This document shows, piece by piece, positions 1 through 8,734 of a stretch of DNA of 64,000 bases (position 1 is the stretch's first letter; every line of letters starts with the position of its first letter). The position numbers were made by a program, and so were the translations under genes. The notes under the pieces were generated by a model. The model ran no database searches. It saw only the letters and a list, made by a program, of their open reading frames with translations, and had not been told where the DNA came from. Origin of the DNA: Pseudomonas sp. ERMR1:02 (lineage in GTDB: Bacteria > Pseudomonadota > Gammaproteobacteria > Pseudomonadales > Pseudomonadaceae); contig NZ_NKJI01000003.1 in NCBI RefSeq assembly GCF_002277815.1, positions 248,001-312,000 on the forward strand, read 5' to 3'.

Positions 1-444
1 GCCGGGATGCTCACGCCGGGCTGGCTGGCCATCGACGCGCAAAAACTGTTCGAGAAAAACTGCCTGCATGGCTGGGACGTCGATGGTGCGCCGGGCATTG
101 TCTACACCCTCGACTGGGACAATCGCGCGGTGGTTCGCCATCGCCTGCACTGGACCCATTGCGAAGCCAGCGCTGCTGCCAGCGTCTTGCTCAAGCGCAC
201 TGGCGATGAGCAGTACGAGCACTGGTACCGGATGTTCTGGGAATTTTGTGACCGTCATTTCATCGACCGCGAAGGCGGCAGTTGGCACCACGAACTCGAT
301 CCACTGAATCGCCCAAGTGCCGATATCTGGGCCGGAAAACCCGATCTTTATCACGCCTGGCAAGCGCTGCTGATCCCGCGCCTGCCCCTGGCGCCGAGCA
401 TGGCTACTGCTCTGGGGCAGTTGTCCCAGAGCGTTGCTGTGTAA
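1..444 (+). CDS. AGE family epimerase/isomerase, C-terminal part (partial at window edge)
   Basis: The reading frame is open from the first base and ends with TAA at 442-444, so the true start lies upstream. The visible 147 residues look like the end of an N-acylglucosamine 2-epimerase/mannose isomerase (alpha/alpha barrel) protein. They are rich in Trp and His, with segments such as YRMFWEFCDRHFID and GSWHHELD and a late GKPDLYHAWQALLIPR, typical of the last barrel helices carrying active-site His residues. The gene lies just upstream of the glucose ABC transporter, where pseudomonads often carry such a sugar isomerase. The substrate cannot be told from the sequence. The stop codon lies inside a 12-bp tandem repeat. 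Confidence 0.85.
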   Translation, partial: AGMLTPGWLAIDAQKLFEKNCLHGWDVDGAPGIVYTLDWDNRAVVRHRLHWTHCEASAAASVLLKRTGDEQYEHWYRMFWEFCDRHFIDREGGSWHHELDPLNRPSADIWAGKPDLYHAWQALLIPRLPLAPSMATALGQLSQSVAV

Positions 445-483
445 CCAGCTGTGTAACCAGCTGTGTAACCAGCTGTGTAACCA
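439..483. repeat. 12-bp tandem repeat, 3.75 copies
   Basis: The unit GTGTAACCAGCT is repeated exactly at 439-450, 451-462 and 463-474, followed by a partial copy at 475-483. The first copy contains the stop codon of the upstream epimerase gene. The unit includes the palindrome CAGCTG across its junctions. It lies about 115 bp before the gtsA start, in the presumed promoter/leader region. Confidence 0.95.
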
Positions 484-575
484 TATGGTGACATTCGCGC
501 GTCCCTTCGTTACCTGCGAAGGGGCGCGTCCTGTTTAAAATCCTGTGCAGCGCAAGCACCAGACTTGCAACGCAT

Positions 576-589
576 AACAACAAGAAAGG
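576..589 (+). promoter_or_regulatory. A-rich Hfq/Crc-type motif overlapping the gtsA ribosome binding site
   Basis: AACAACAAGAAAGG sits directly before the gtsA ATG at 599. It fits the AANAANAA catabolite-activity motif bound by Hfq/Crc in Pseudomonas and includes the Shine-Dalgarno AAGG. Catabolite repression of gtsA translation is inferred from motif and position. Confidence 0.6.
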
Positions 590-598
590 TACTACTAG

Positions 599-1906
599 AT
601 GAATGCGATTTCTCGCCTCGCTACTGTCATTTCTCTCGCCTCCCTGGTTCCATTTTCCGCGTTCCCGCTCAGCGCCCTTGCCGACGATTCCAAAGGTTCG
701 GTGGAAGTCGTTCACTGGTGGACGTCCGGTGGTGAAAAGGCAGCGGTCGATGTCCTCAAGGCTCAAGTCGAAAAAGACGGCTTCACCTGGAAGGACGGCG
801 CAGTCGCCGGTGGTGGCGGTTCCACGGCCATGACCGTTCTCAAGAGTCGCGCCGTCGCCGGTAATCCGCCGGGCGTAGCCCAGATCAAAGGGCCGGACAT
901 CCAGGAGTGGGGCAGCACAGGCCTGCTCAGCACCGACACCCTGAAAACCGTCGCCAAGTCGGAAAACTGGGATGGCCTGCTGTCGAAGAAAGTCTCCGAC
1001 ACCGTGAAATACGAAGGCGATTACGTTGCTGTGCCGGTGAACATTCACCGCGTCAACTGGCTGTGGATCAACCCCGAAGTCTTCAAGAAAGCCGGGATCG
1101 ACAAAGCCCCGACCACCCTCGAAGAATTCTATGCCGCTGGCGACAAGCTCAAAGCCGCAGGCTTCATCGCGCTCGCCCACGGTGGCCAGCCTTGGCAGGA
1201 CAGCACCGTGTTTGAAGACGTGGTGCTCTCGGTCATGGGTGCCGACGGTTACAAGAAAGCCCTGGTGGATCTCGATCAGAAAACCCTGTCGGGCGCCGAA
1301 ATGACCAAGGCCTTCACCGAGCTGAAAAAAATCACCACCTACATGGACCCGAACCGCGCCGGTCGTGACTGGAACATCGCGGCCGCCGAGGTCATCAACG
1401 GCAAGGCCGGCATGCAGATGATGGGCGACTGGGCGAAAAGCGAATGGACCGCCGCGAAGAAAGTCGCGGGCAAGGACTATCAGTGCGTAGCGTTCCCGGG
1501 CACCGACAAAGCCTTCACCTACAACATCGACTCGCTGGCCGTGTTCAAGCTCAAGGCTGATCGCAAGGGCGACATCGCCGCGCAGCAAGACCTGGCCAAG
1601 GTCGCGTTGGGTACCGACTTCCAGAAAGTCTTCAGCATCAACAAGGGCTCGATCCCGGTGCGGACCGACATGCTGAACGAGATGGACAAGCTCGGTTTCG
1701 ACGCCTGCGCTCAAACCGCCGCCAAGGACTTCCTGGCGGACGACAAGACTGGCGGCCTGCAACCGAGCATGGCGCACAACATGGCCACCTCCCTGGCCGT
1801 GCAAGGCGCGATCTTCGATGTGGTCACCAACTTCATGAACGACAAAAACGCTGACCCGGCCAAGGCCAGCGCCCAACTGGCATCGGCTGTCAAAGCGGCC
1901 CAGTAG
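599..1906 (+). CDS. gtsA: Glucose/mannose ABC transporter, periplasmic substrate-binding protein
   Basis: This 435-residue protein has a cleavable signal peptide (hydrophobic stretch about 8-25, cleavage after ALA around residue 28). It has the fold and length of a family-1 extracellular sugar-binding protein; the early [13 protein letters not shown] segment is typical of GtsA/GltB. It captures glucose in the periplasm for GtsBCD. The ATG at 599 is preceded by AAGAAAGG at suitable spacing. The next three genes are the two permeases and the ATPase, so this is the first gene of a gtsABCD operon. A REP doublet separates it from gtsB, a common arrangement that keeps the binding protein more abundant than the membrane parts. 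Confidence 0.95.
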   Translation: MNAISRLATVISLASLVPFSAFPLSALADDSKGSVEVVHWWTSGGEKAAVDVLKAQVEKDGFTWKDGAVAGGGGSTAMTVLKSRAVAGNPPGVAQIKGPDIQEWGSTGLLSTDTLKTVAKSENWDGLLSKKVSDTVKYEGDYVAVPVNIHRVNWLWINPEVFKKAGIDKAPTTLEEFYAAGDKLKAAGFIALAHGGQPWQDSTVFEDVVLSVMGADGYKKALVDLDQKTLSGAEMTKAFTELKKITTYMDPNRAGRDWNIAAAEVINGKAGMQMMGDWAKSEWTAAKKVAGKDYQCVAFPGTDKAFTYNIDSLAVFKLKADRKGDIAAQQDLAKVALGTDFQKVFSINKGSIPVRTDMLNEMDKLGFDACAQTAAKDFLADDKTGGLQPSMAHNMATSLAVQGAIFDVVTNFMNDKNADPAKASAQLASAVKAAQ

Positions 1907-1952
1907 TCCCGGGTGCCGCAGGCGTGCCTGCGGCCTCATTCGACGCGCTCTC

Positions 1953-2046
1953 CTGTAGGAGCGAGGCTTGCCCGCGAAAGCGGTGCATCAGTCGACATTT
2001 GTTTTGAATGTCAGTCCGCATTCGCGGGCAAGCCTCGCTCCTACAG
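1953..2046. repeat. REP doublet (REPIN)
   Basis: Two inverted REP sequences, beginning CTGTAGGAGCGAGGCTTGCC and ending with its complement, flank a short spacer in the gtsA-gtsB gap. The transcript can fold into a long hairpin that may stabilise gtsA mRNA. Confidence 0.9.
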
Positions 2047-2075
2047 ATCCTCACCCATTCACCAGGATTATCCCG

Positions 2076-2984
2076 ATGAGCTCTGTGGCGGTTTTCAGCA
2101 AAGCCTCACCGTTCGATGCGCTGCAACGCTGGTTACCCAAGTTGGTACTCGCGCCGAGCATGCTGATCGTGTTGGTTGGCTTCTACGGTTACATCATCTG
2201 GACGTTCATTCTGTCCTTTACCAACTCCAGCTTCATGCCGAGCTACAAGTGGGTCGGCCTGCAGCAATACATGCGCCTGATGGACAACGACCGCTGGTGG
2301 GTCGCGAGCAAGAACCTCGCGGTGTTCGGTGGCATGTTCATCGGCATCAGCCTGGTGCTGGGCGTGTTCCTCGCGGTGCTGCTGGACCAGCGCATCCGCA
2401 AGGAAGGCTTCATCCGCACCATCTACCTGTACCCGATGGCGCTCTCGATGATCGTCACCGGTACCGCGTGGAAATGGCTGCTCAACCCGGGCCTGGGGCT
2501 GGACAAAATGCTGCGTGACTGGGGCTGGGAAGGCTTGCGTCTCGACTGGCTGGTGGATCAGGATCGTGTGGTGTATTGCCTGGTGATCGCCGCCGTATGG
2601 CAAGCCTCCGGGTTTGTGATGGCGATGTTTCTGGCCGGCCTGCGCGGTGTCGATCAATCGATCATCCGTGCCGCGCAAGTCGACGGAGCGAGCCTGCCGA
2701 CCATCTACCTGAAGATCGTGCTGCCGAGCCTGCGCCCGGTGTTCTTCAGCGCCTTCATGATCCTCGCGCACATCGCGATCAAGAGCTTCGACCTGGTGGC
2801 GGCGATGACCGCGGGCGGTCCGGGTTACTCGTCTGATCTGCCAGCGATGTTCATGTATTCCTTCACCTTCAGCCGTGGCCAGATGGGCATCGGTTCGGCC
2901 AGCGCCATGCTGATGCTCGGTGCCGTGCTGACCATCCTCGTGCCGTACCTGTACTCCGAGCTGCGAGGCAAACGCCATGACTAA
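2076..2984 (+). CDS. gtsB: Glucose ABC transporter permease GtsB
   Basis: A 302-residue inner-membrane permease of the MalF type with about six hydrophobic segments, the first at residues 20-42. The EAA-loop-like signature AAQVDGASLPTIYLKIVLP lies near residue 210 and would contact the ATPase GtsD. The ATG at 2076 is chosen because ACCAGGA lies just upstream and the protein then starts like its family; an in-frame extension to 1968 would run through the REP doublet and is rejected. The last codons overlap the next start (ATGA, 2977-2984), so the two permeases are translationally coupled. Confidence 0.93.
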   Translation: MSSVAVFSKASPFDALQRWLPKLVLAPSMLIVLVGFYGYIIWTFILSFTNSSFMPSYKWVGLQQYMRLMDNDRWWVASKNLAVFGGMFIGISLVLGVFLAVLLDQRIRKEGFIRTIYLYPMALSMIVTGTAWKWLLNPGLGLDKMLRDWGWEGLRLDWLVDQDRVVYCLVIAAVWQASGFVMAMFLAGLRGVDQSIIRAAQVDGASLPTIYLKIVLPSLRPVFFSAFMILAHIAIKSFDLVAAMTAGGPGYSSDLPAMFMYSFTFSRGQMGIGSASAMLMLGAVLTILVPYLYSELRGKRHD

Positions 2985-3822
2985 TCAACTTGGAAAACCG
3001 ACGCTGAGCTTCAGTCGCATCGCCATCTACGCAACCCTGTTGCTGGCTGCTGCGGTGTACCTGATTCCGCTGATCGTAATGCTGCTGACCAGCTTCAAAT
3101 CCCCGGAAGACATCCGCACCGGCAACCTGCTGAGCTGGCCGACCGTGGTCGATGGTATCGGCTGGATCAAGGCTTGGGACGTGGTCGGTGGCTACTTCTG
3201 GAACTCGGTGAAAATCACCGTACCGGCGGTTTTGATCTCGACCTTCATCGGTGCCATGAACGGCTACGTGCTGTCGATGTGGCGCTTCCGTGGTTCGCAA
3301 CTGTTCTTCGGTCTGTTGTTGTTCGGCTGCTTCCTGCCATTCCAGACCGTGTTGCTGCCGGCCTCGTTCACCCTCGGCAAGTTGGGCCTGGCCAACACCA
3401 CCTCGGGCCTGGTGCTGGTGCACGTGGTCTATGGCCTGGCGTTCACCACGCTGTTTTTCCGCAACTACTACGTGAGCATTCCGGATGCGCTGGTAAAGGC
3501 GGCGCGGCTCGATGGCGCGGGGTTCTTCACGATTTTCTGGAAGATCCTGCTGCCGATGTCGATCCCGATTGTGATGGTCTGCCTGATCTGGCAGTTCACC
3601 CAGATCTGGAACGACTTCCTGTTCGGCGTGGTGTTCGCCAGTGGCGATGCCCAGCCAATTACCGTGGCCCTGAACAATCTGGTCAACACCAGTACCGGGA
3701 CCAAGGAATACAACGTTGATATGGCCGCCGCGATGATCGCCGGGCTGCCGACACTGCTGGTCTACATATTCGCTGGCAAGTATTTCCTGCGCGGGCTGAC
3801 GTCCGGCGCGGTCAAGGGGTAG
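2977..3822 (+). CDS. gtsC: Glucose ABC transporter permease GtsC
   Basis: A 281-residue MalG-type permease with six predicted membrane segments and an EAA-like loop (VKAARLDGAGFFTIFWKILLP, starting near residue 172). It pairs with GtsB to form the glucose channel in the inner membrane. Its start overlaps the end of gtsB by 8 bp and its stop is 3 bp before the gtsD start, so tight operon coupling is clear. Confidence 0.93.
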   Translation: MTNQLGKPTLSFSRIAIYATLLLAAAVYLIPLIVMLLTSFKSPEDIRTGNLLSWPTVVDGIGWIKAWDVVGGYFWNSVKITVPAVLISTFIGAMNGYVLSMWRFRGSQLFFGLLLFGCFLPFQTVLLPASFTLGKLGLANTTSGLVLVHVVYGLAFTTLFFRNYYVSIPDALVKAARLDGAGFFTIFWKILLPMSIPIVMVCLIWQFTQIWNDFLFGVVFASGDAQPITVALNNLVNTSTGTKEYNVDMAAAMIAGLPTLLVYIFAGKYFLRGLTSGAVKG

Positions 3823-3825
3823 AAC

Positions 3826-4986
3826 ATGGCAACTCTCGAATTACGCAACGTCAACAAGACTTACGGTGCCGGTTTGCCGGACACCCTGAAAAACATTGAG
3901 CTGAAGATCGATGACGGGGAATTCCTGATCCTGGTCGGTCCGTCCGGCTGCGGCAAATCGACCTTGATGAACTGCATCGCCGGCCTGGAAACCATCAGCG
4001 GCGGCGCAATCCTGGTGGATGGCGCCGACATCAGCGGCATGAGCCCCAAAGATCGCGACATCGCCATGGTGTTCCAGTCCTACGCGTTGTACCCGACCAT
4101 GAGCGTGCGCGACAACATCGCCTTCGGTCTGAAGATTCGCAAAATGCCGACCGCGGAAATCGACGAAGAAGTCGCCCGCGTTGCCAAACTGCTGCAGATC
4201 GAACACCTGCTCAGTCGTAAACCCGGTCAGCTCTCCGGTGGTCAGCAACAGCGCGTGGCGATGGGTCGTGCGCTGGCGCGGCGGCCGAAGATTTATCTGT
4301 TCGACGAACCGCTGTCCAACCTCGACGCCAAGCTGCGGGTCGAGATGCGCACCGAAATGAAACTGATGCACCAGCGCCTGAAAACCACCACGGTCTACGT
4401 GACCCACGACCAGATCGAAGCCATGACCCTGGGTGACAAAGTGGCGGTGATGAAGGACGGGATCATTCAGCAATTCGGTACGCCGAAAGATATCTACAAC
4501 AACCCGGCCAACCTGTTCGTGGCGAGCTTTATCGGTTCGCCGCCGATGAACTTTATCCCGCTGCGTTTGCAGCGCAAGGACGGTCGTCTGCTGGCGCTGC
4601 TCGACAGTGGTCAGGCTCGCTGCGAATTGCCGCTGGGCATGCAGGACGCCGGGCTCGAAGACCGTGAAGTGATCCTCGGCATGCGTCCGGAGCAGATTGT
4701 CCTGGCCAACGGCGAGGCCAACGGTTTGCCGACGATTCGCGCCGAAGTCCAGGTCACCGAACCGACCGGGCCCGACACCCTGGTCTTCGTCAATCTCAAC
4801 GACACCAAAGTCTGCTGCCGCCTGGCACCCGACGTTGCGCCGGCGGTGGGCGAGACCCTGACCCTGCAATTCGATCCTTCGAAAGTGCTGTTGTTCGATG
4901 CCAAGACCGGCGAACGCCTGGGGGCTGCCGGCCTGCCACAAGTCGAGAGCCACGCTGCCAACGTCGCTCAATTCAAAGGCCGCTGA
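3826..4986 (+). CDS. gtsD: Glucose ABC transporter ATP-binding protein GtsD
   Basis: A 386-residue ATPase of the MalK/UgpC type. Walker A GPSGCGKST is at residues 38-46, the Q-loop VFQSYALYP follows, the signature LSGGQQQR is near residue 136, Walker B YLFDEPLSNLD near 157-167 and the H-loop VTHDQ after it. The last third is the regulatory TOBE/OB domain. It powers glucose uptake through GtsBC. It is the last gene of gtsABCD; a REP doublet follows and oprB lies 206 bp further on. Confidence 0.95.
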   Translation: MATLELRNVNKTYGAGLPDTLKNIELKIDDGEFLILVGPSGCGKSTLMNCIAGLETISGGAILVDGADISGMSPKDRDIAMVFQSYALYPTMSVRDNIAFGLKIRKMPTAEIDEEVARVAKLLQIEHLLSRKPGQLSGGQQQRVAMGRALARRPKIYLFDEPLSNLDAKLRVEMRTEMKLMHQRLKTTTVYVTHDQIEAMTLGDKVAVMKDGIIQQFGTPKDIYNNPANLFVASFIGSPPMNFIPLRLQRKDGRLLALLDSGQARCELPLGMQDAGLEDREVILGMRPEQIVLANGEANGLPTIRAEVQVTEPTGPDTLVFVNLNDTKVCCRLAPDVAPAVGETLTLQFDPSKVLLFDAKTGERLGAAGLPQVESHAANVAQFKGR

Positions 4987-4995
4987 GGTTAAAAA

Positions 4996-5097
4996 CTGTA
5001 GGAGCGAGCACGCTCGCGATGGGCGTCAACGATGACGCTGGAAATCTGACACCCCGTGGTGTTCTCAGGTTTCTCGCGAGCATGCTCGCTCCTACAG
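4996..5097. repeat. REP doublet (REPIN)
   Basis: Inverted REP pair (CTGTAGGAGCGAGCACGCTCGC ... GCGAGCATGCTCGCTCCTACAG) between gtsD and oprB. Its stem may end or process the gts transcript. Confidence 0.9.
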
Positions 5098-5166
5098 AGG
5101 GGGAATCTGCGGCGCATGGCCTGTTGTGCGCCGCAACCGATGTAACCGCGTTAGATAAAAACAGTT

Positions 5167-5179
5167 AATAACAATAAAA
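5167..5179 (+). promoter_or_regulatory. A-rich Hfq/Crc-type motif before oprB
   Basis: AATAACAATAAAA lies 14 bp before the oprB ATG and next to the Shine-Dalgarno GAGGATGTAGGG. It matches AANAANAA. Translational repression of the porin under preferred carbon sources is inferred. Confidence 0.55.
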
Positions 5180-5192
5180 CGAGGATGTAGGG

Positions 5193-6539
5193 ATGAAGAA
5201 GAACAACAGCGCTCAGCTTATCTGTCAGTTGTCAGCCATTGCGGCAATGATGCTGGCCGGTAGCGTGCACGCGGCTGACGCGTTTAGCGCCGATTCCGAA
5301 TGGATGACCGGTGATTGGGGTGGCGAGCGGACCAGGCTGATCGAGCAAGGTATCGACATCAAAATGGACTACGTCGGTGAAGTGGGTGGCAACCTCCACG
5401 GCGGCTTCAACGACGACAAGACCGCGCGCTACGCCGACCAGTTTGGCCTGGGCGCGGCCCTGGACCTGCAAAAATTGCTCGGCTGGGATAACACCCAGGC
5501 CAAGATCCAGCTCACCAACCGTAACGGTGAGAACATCTCCAATGACCGTATCGGCGACCCGCGTGCTGGCACCTTGAGTTCCTCCCAGGAAGTTTACGGC
5601 CGTGGCCATATGGTCCGTCTGACCCAGTTGTGGATCAAGCACCAGTTCTTCGACAATACACTGGACGTCAAAGCCGGTTACTTCGGCGAAGGCGAAGATT
5701 TCAACACCTTCCCTTGCGAGTTCCAGAACCTGGCGTTCTGCGGTTCCCAAGTGGGTAACTGGGCAACCAACATTTGGTACAACTGGCCGATCAGCCAGGC
5801 CGCGATCCGCCTGAAGTGGAACATCTCGCCTGAGTTCTATGCGCAGATTGGCGCGTACAACCAGAACCCGACGCAACTGGAGCACGGTAACGGCTTCAAG
5901 CTCAGCGGTAGCGGCACCGAGGGCACTGTGTTGCCAGTCGAACTGGTCTGGTTGCCTAACCCTGGCAACCTGCCGGGCGAATACCGTGTCGGTTACTACA
6001 AAAGCACGGCCAAGGCCGATGACGTTCGTAAAGACGACAACGGCAATGATGCGGCAACCAGCGGCAATGCCTATCGCAGCCACGACAGCAAGCACGGCTA
6101 CTGGTTCGTTGCGCAGCAACAACTCACTAGCCACAACGGCGACAAGACTCGCGGTCTGAACGTTGCCGCCAACGCCACCTTCCACGACAAGGACACCAAC
6201 ATCGTCGACAACTATCAGTCGCTGATGTTTGTGTACAAGGGCCCGTTCGATGCGCGTCCAAAAGATGACGTCGGTATCGGTTTCGCCCGTATCCATGTCA
6301 ACGATGACGTGAAGAAAAACGCCGAGTTGGTCAACGCCGCCAATGGTGTCACCGAGTACGAGGATCCGCTGTTCTCGCCACTGCGTACCACCGAGTACAA
6401 CTACGAGATCAACTACGGCTTCCACGTTACCAACTGGCTGACCGTGCGTCCTAACCTGCAATACATCACTCACCCGGGCGGTGTGGATGAAGTCGACAAC
6501 GCGCTGGTCGCGGGCCTGAAAATTCAGTCGGTGTTCTAA
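5193..6539 (+). CDS. oprB: Carbohydrate-selective outer-membrane porin OprB
   Basis: A 448-residue precursor with a signal peptide cleaved after VHA (about residue 28). The mature part starts with the OprB hallmark W-x-T-GDWGGER and shows alternating polar/aromatic strands of a 16-stranded barrel ending in Phe (QSVF), the usual C-terminal residue of outer-membrane proteins. It lets glucose and related sugars cross the outer membrane for GtsA. Length and gene order match OprB of the glucose locus. A strong terminator follows at 6579. Confidence 0.96.
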   Translation: MKKNNSAQLICQLSAIAAMMLAGSVHAADAFSADSEWMTGDWGGERTRLIEQGIDIKMDYVGEVGGNLHGGFNDDKTARYADQFGLGAALDLQKLLGWDNTQAKIQLTNRNGENISNDRIGDPRAGTLSSSQEVYGRGHMVRLTQLWIKHQFFDNTLDVKAGYFGEGEDFNTFPCEFQNLAFCGSQVGNWATNIWYNWPISQAAIRLKWNISPEFYAQIGAYNQNPTQLEHGNGFKLSGSGTEGTVLPVELVWLPNPGNLPGEYRVGYYKSTAKADDVRKDDNGNDAATSGNAYRSHDSKHGYWFVAQQQLTSHNGDKTRGLNVAANATFHDKDTNIVDNYQSLMFVYKGPFDARPKDDVGIGFARIHVNDDVKKNAELVNAANGVTEYEDPLFSPLRTTEYNYEINYGFHVTNWLTVRPNLQYITHPGGVDEVDNALVAGLKIQSVF

Positions 6540-6578
6540 CGCTGTTGCGATAAGCTCCTCTCTCTATGTGCGCATTTT

Positions 6579-6608
6579 GCGGACAGCCAAGGCTGTCCGC
6601 TTTTTTTT
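6579..6608 (+). terminator. Rho-independent terminator after oprB
   Basis: A perfect 10-bp stem GCGGACAGCC/GGCTGTCCGC with an AA loop is followed by eight T residues. Confidence 0.93.
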
Positions 6609-6654
6609 GGGGACGGCGCATCCCGGTGACAGATGATTTTCAGGACCGTGGCAC

Positions 6655-7509
6655 ATGCTTGAGCATCCGCTACAACGCTTCTTCAAATCCTTGCGCGAAC
6701 GACCGGTGTTTGCGTGGGAGCGCTATCAGAAGCGCGACGTGTTGGTGATCGATCATCCGCTGTGTCAGGCGGTGTTCAGTCGTCAGGGCGCGCAGTTGCT
6801 GCACTTTGAGCCCAAGGGGCAGAAGCCGTGGCTGTGGTGCGCGGCGAAGTGGCCGCAGGTCGGGGCCATTCGTGGTGGTGTGCCGGTGTGCTGGCCGTGG
6901 TATGGGCGTCATCCAAGCGAAAATGCCTGGCCGTCCCATGGCTGGGCGCGCTTGCTCGACTGGAAGTTGATCGACAGCAGCAGCGACGACGATGGTGTGC
7001 GCCTGCATTGGCAGCTTCAGCTGTGCGACTGGCAAGTGGACCTGCACGCGCACCTCGGTGAGCGCATGGATCTGCGTCTTAGCACCGAGCATCAAGACAG
7101 CCTGCCCTGCCAATTGAGTCAGGCGTTGCACGCTTACTGGCGTATTGGTGATGTTGGTGAGGTAGCGCTGTCTGGACTCGACGGCGCGCAAGGATACGAT
7201 CAGTTGAACCGTGAAGTTTGCCTACAGGAAGGTGAGTTACGCGTTGATGGTGGCTGTCAGCGGGTGTTCCAGCATGACGGTGAATTGCAGCTTAATGATC
7301 ACGCTTGGCAGCGGGCGTTGTGCATTGATACCGGTGACGCGGCGGATACGGTGGTCTGGCATCCGGGGTCACGGCCGTTGCTGGGGGTGAGCTGGAATGA
7401 GATATCGGAGTTTGTTTGCGTAGAGGCAGCAAGCGGCGGCACTGACAGCTTGTGCCTGAAACCCGGGGAGCGGGCGCATTTGAGTTTGCAGGCCAGAGTT
7501 GGGGCCTGA
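6655..7509 (+). CDS. D-hexose-6-phosphate mutarotase (YeaD-like aldose 1-epimerase family)
   Basis: A 284-residue galactose-mutarotase-like protein. It interconverts anomers of glucose-6-phosphate and so feeds Zwf. Family features visible include GGVPVCWPWYGRHP near residue 80, SHGWARLLDW (catalytic His) near 97 and ALHAYWRIGD (second His) near 157, with a late WHPG segment. Its length fits YeaD homologues, and the position between oprB and hexR is the usual one in fluorescent pseudomonads. It has a convergent neighbour, hexR, separated by a REP doublet. Confidence 0.88.
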   Translation: MLEHPLQRFFKSLRERPVFAWERYQKRDVLVIDHPLCQAVFSRQGAQLLHFEPKGQKPWLWCAAKWPQVGAIRGGVPVCWPWYGRHPSENAWPSHGWARLLDWKLIDSSSDDDGVRLHWQLQLCDWQVDLHAHLGERMDLRLSTEHQDSLPCQLSQALHAYWRIGDVGEVALSGLDGAQGYDQLNREVCLQEGELRVDGGCQRVFQHDGELQLNDHAWQRALCIDTGDAADTVVWHPGSRPLLGVSWNEISEFVCVEAASGGTDSLCLKPGERAHLSLQARVGA

Positions 7510-7530
7510 ATTCTGTAGTGTTGCGGATGA

Positions 7531-7620
7531 CGCCTTCGCGGGCAAGCCTCGCTCCTACAGGTTTTCAATTGACCGCGAAATCGGCGCAATCCTGTAGGAG
7601 CGAGGCTTGCCCGCGAAGAG
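7531..7620. repeat. REP doublet (REPIN) between convergent genes
   Basis: TTCGCGGGCAAGCCTCGCTC ... and its complement around 7592-7617 form a long inverted repeat between the mutarotase gene and hexR. Confidence 0.88.
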
Positions 7621-7647
7621 GCCAGATCAGGCAATAGAAATCTCTGA

Positions 7648-8515
7648 CTAGTTAAACTCGTCACCCACCGGATACCGGCTGGCATTCAAGCTCTCTTTGA
7701 TCTTGCGCAAATGCGGCTGGAAATCCACGCCCCGACGCAAGGTCATGCCGGTGGCGAGCACGTCCAGCACGGTCAGCTGAATGATCCGCGAGGTCATCGG
7801 CATGTAGATGTCGGTGTCTTCCGGCAGCGGGATGTTCAGGCTCAAGGTGCTGGCCTTGGCCAGTGGCGAACCTTCGGCCGTCAGACCTAGCACCGAAGCG
7901 CCGTTTTCCCGGGCGATGCGCGCCACTTCCACCAGTTCGCGGGTGCGGCCGGTGTAGGAATGATCACGAACAGCTCGCCGGTGTGCGCCACCGAAGCGAT
8001 CATGCGCTGCATCAGCACGTCGGCATGGGCGGTCACGGCCAGGTTGAAACGGAAGAACTTGTGCTGTGCATCCAGCGCCACGGGGCTGAGGCGCCTAGGC
8101 CGAAGAAGTGGATCTGCCGGGCCTGGATCAACAGGTCGACGGCGCGGCTGATCAGGTTCGGGTCCAGCGCCTGGCAAGCGCTGTCCAGCGACGCGATGGC
8201 GCTGCCGAAGATTTTCCGGGTGTAGGCTTCCGGATTGTCGTCGGCCTCCACCGCGCGGCTGACGTACGCCGCGCCGCTGGCCAGACTCTGGGCCAGTTGC
8301 AGTTTGAGCTCTGGGTAGCCGCTGACGCCGAACGAACGGCAGAAGCGGTTGACCGTCGGTTCACTGACCGAAGCGGCTTGGGCGAGGGCAGCGATGCTGA
8401 ACCGGGTGGCCTGCTGTGGGTTGTGCAGGATCACCTCGGCGACTTTGCGTTCGGCCTTGTTCAACTCTTCAAGGCGATTCTGGATCTGCTCCAGTAAATT
8501 TCGCACGCGGTCCAT
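7648..8515 (-). pseudogene. hexR: HexR transcriptional regulator, two frameshifts
   Basis: The N-terminal 144 residues (from 8515) form an RpiR-type helix-turn-helix domain followed by the beginning of a SIS sugar-phosphate domain. The frame breaks after FGLGASAP near 8080, continues in another frame ([13 protein letters not shown]...GELFVII) to about 7960, and returns to the first frame for the last approximately 94 residues. Each break is cured by one base (a C at 8080/8081 and an A at 7960/7961 on the + strand), giving 289 residues, the normal HexR length. HexR represses zwf-pgl-eda and related genes and is released by KDPG. It is divergent from zwf. I think two sequencing errors are more likely than gene loss. 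Confidence 0.9.
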
Positions 8516-8652
8516 ATGAGTTTCCTTGATTCACCTGCGCCGATAAGCGCACGGCTAATGCAAAAAGGGCCTTTGGTGCGGCCCGTAACGGTGGCCTATC
8601 CTACTGATGGCTCCGACCGACCACCACTCGGAATCTGTATTTTGCGAAAATG

Positions 8653-8670
8653 TTGTGGTTATTACTACAT
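8653..8670. promoter_or_regulatory. Probable HexR operator upstream of zwf
   Basis: TGTGGT-TATT-ACTACA (8654-8669) is an inverted repeat with one mismatch. It resembles the TTGT-N7/8-ACAA type site described for HexR and lies 65 bp before the zwf start. The assignment is by motif and context. Confidence 0.6.
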
Positions 8671-8719
8671 TTTCCCTTGAGTGATGCCTTGAAAAAAGGT
8701 ATTTGTAGCTTAACTTGAT

Positions 8720-8730
8720 AAAAGAACAAA
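8720..8730 (+). promoter_or_regulatory. A-rich Hfq/Crc-type motif before zwf
   Basis: AAAAGAACAAA lies 5-15 bp before the zwf ATG at 8735 and fits AANAANAA. No clear Shine-Dalgarno is seen otherwise. Confidence 0.4.
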
Positions 8731-8734
8731 CATC

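Noticed and set aside
404..1939. Long minus-strand reading frame (511 codons) opposite gtsA
   Set aside because: It is the mirror of a well-supported gene in a high-GC genome; the frame has no domain and no ribosome site.
5232..6473. 413-codon minus-strand frame opposite oprB
   Set aside because: A shadow of the porin gene; Val/Asp-rich composition is the reverse complement of oprB codons.
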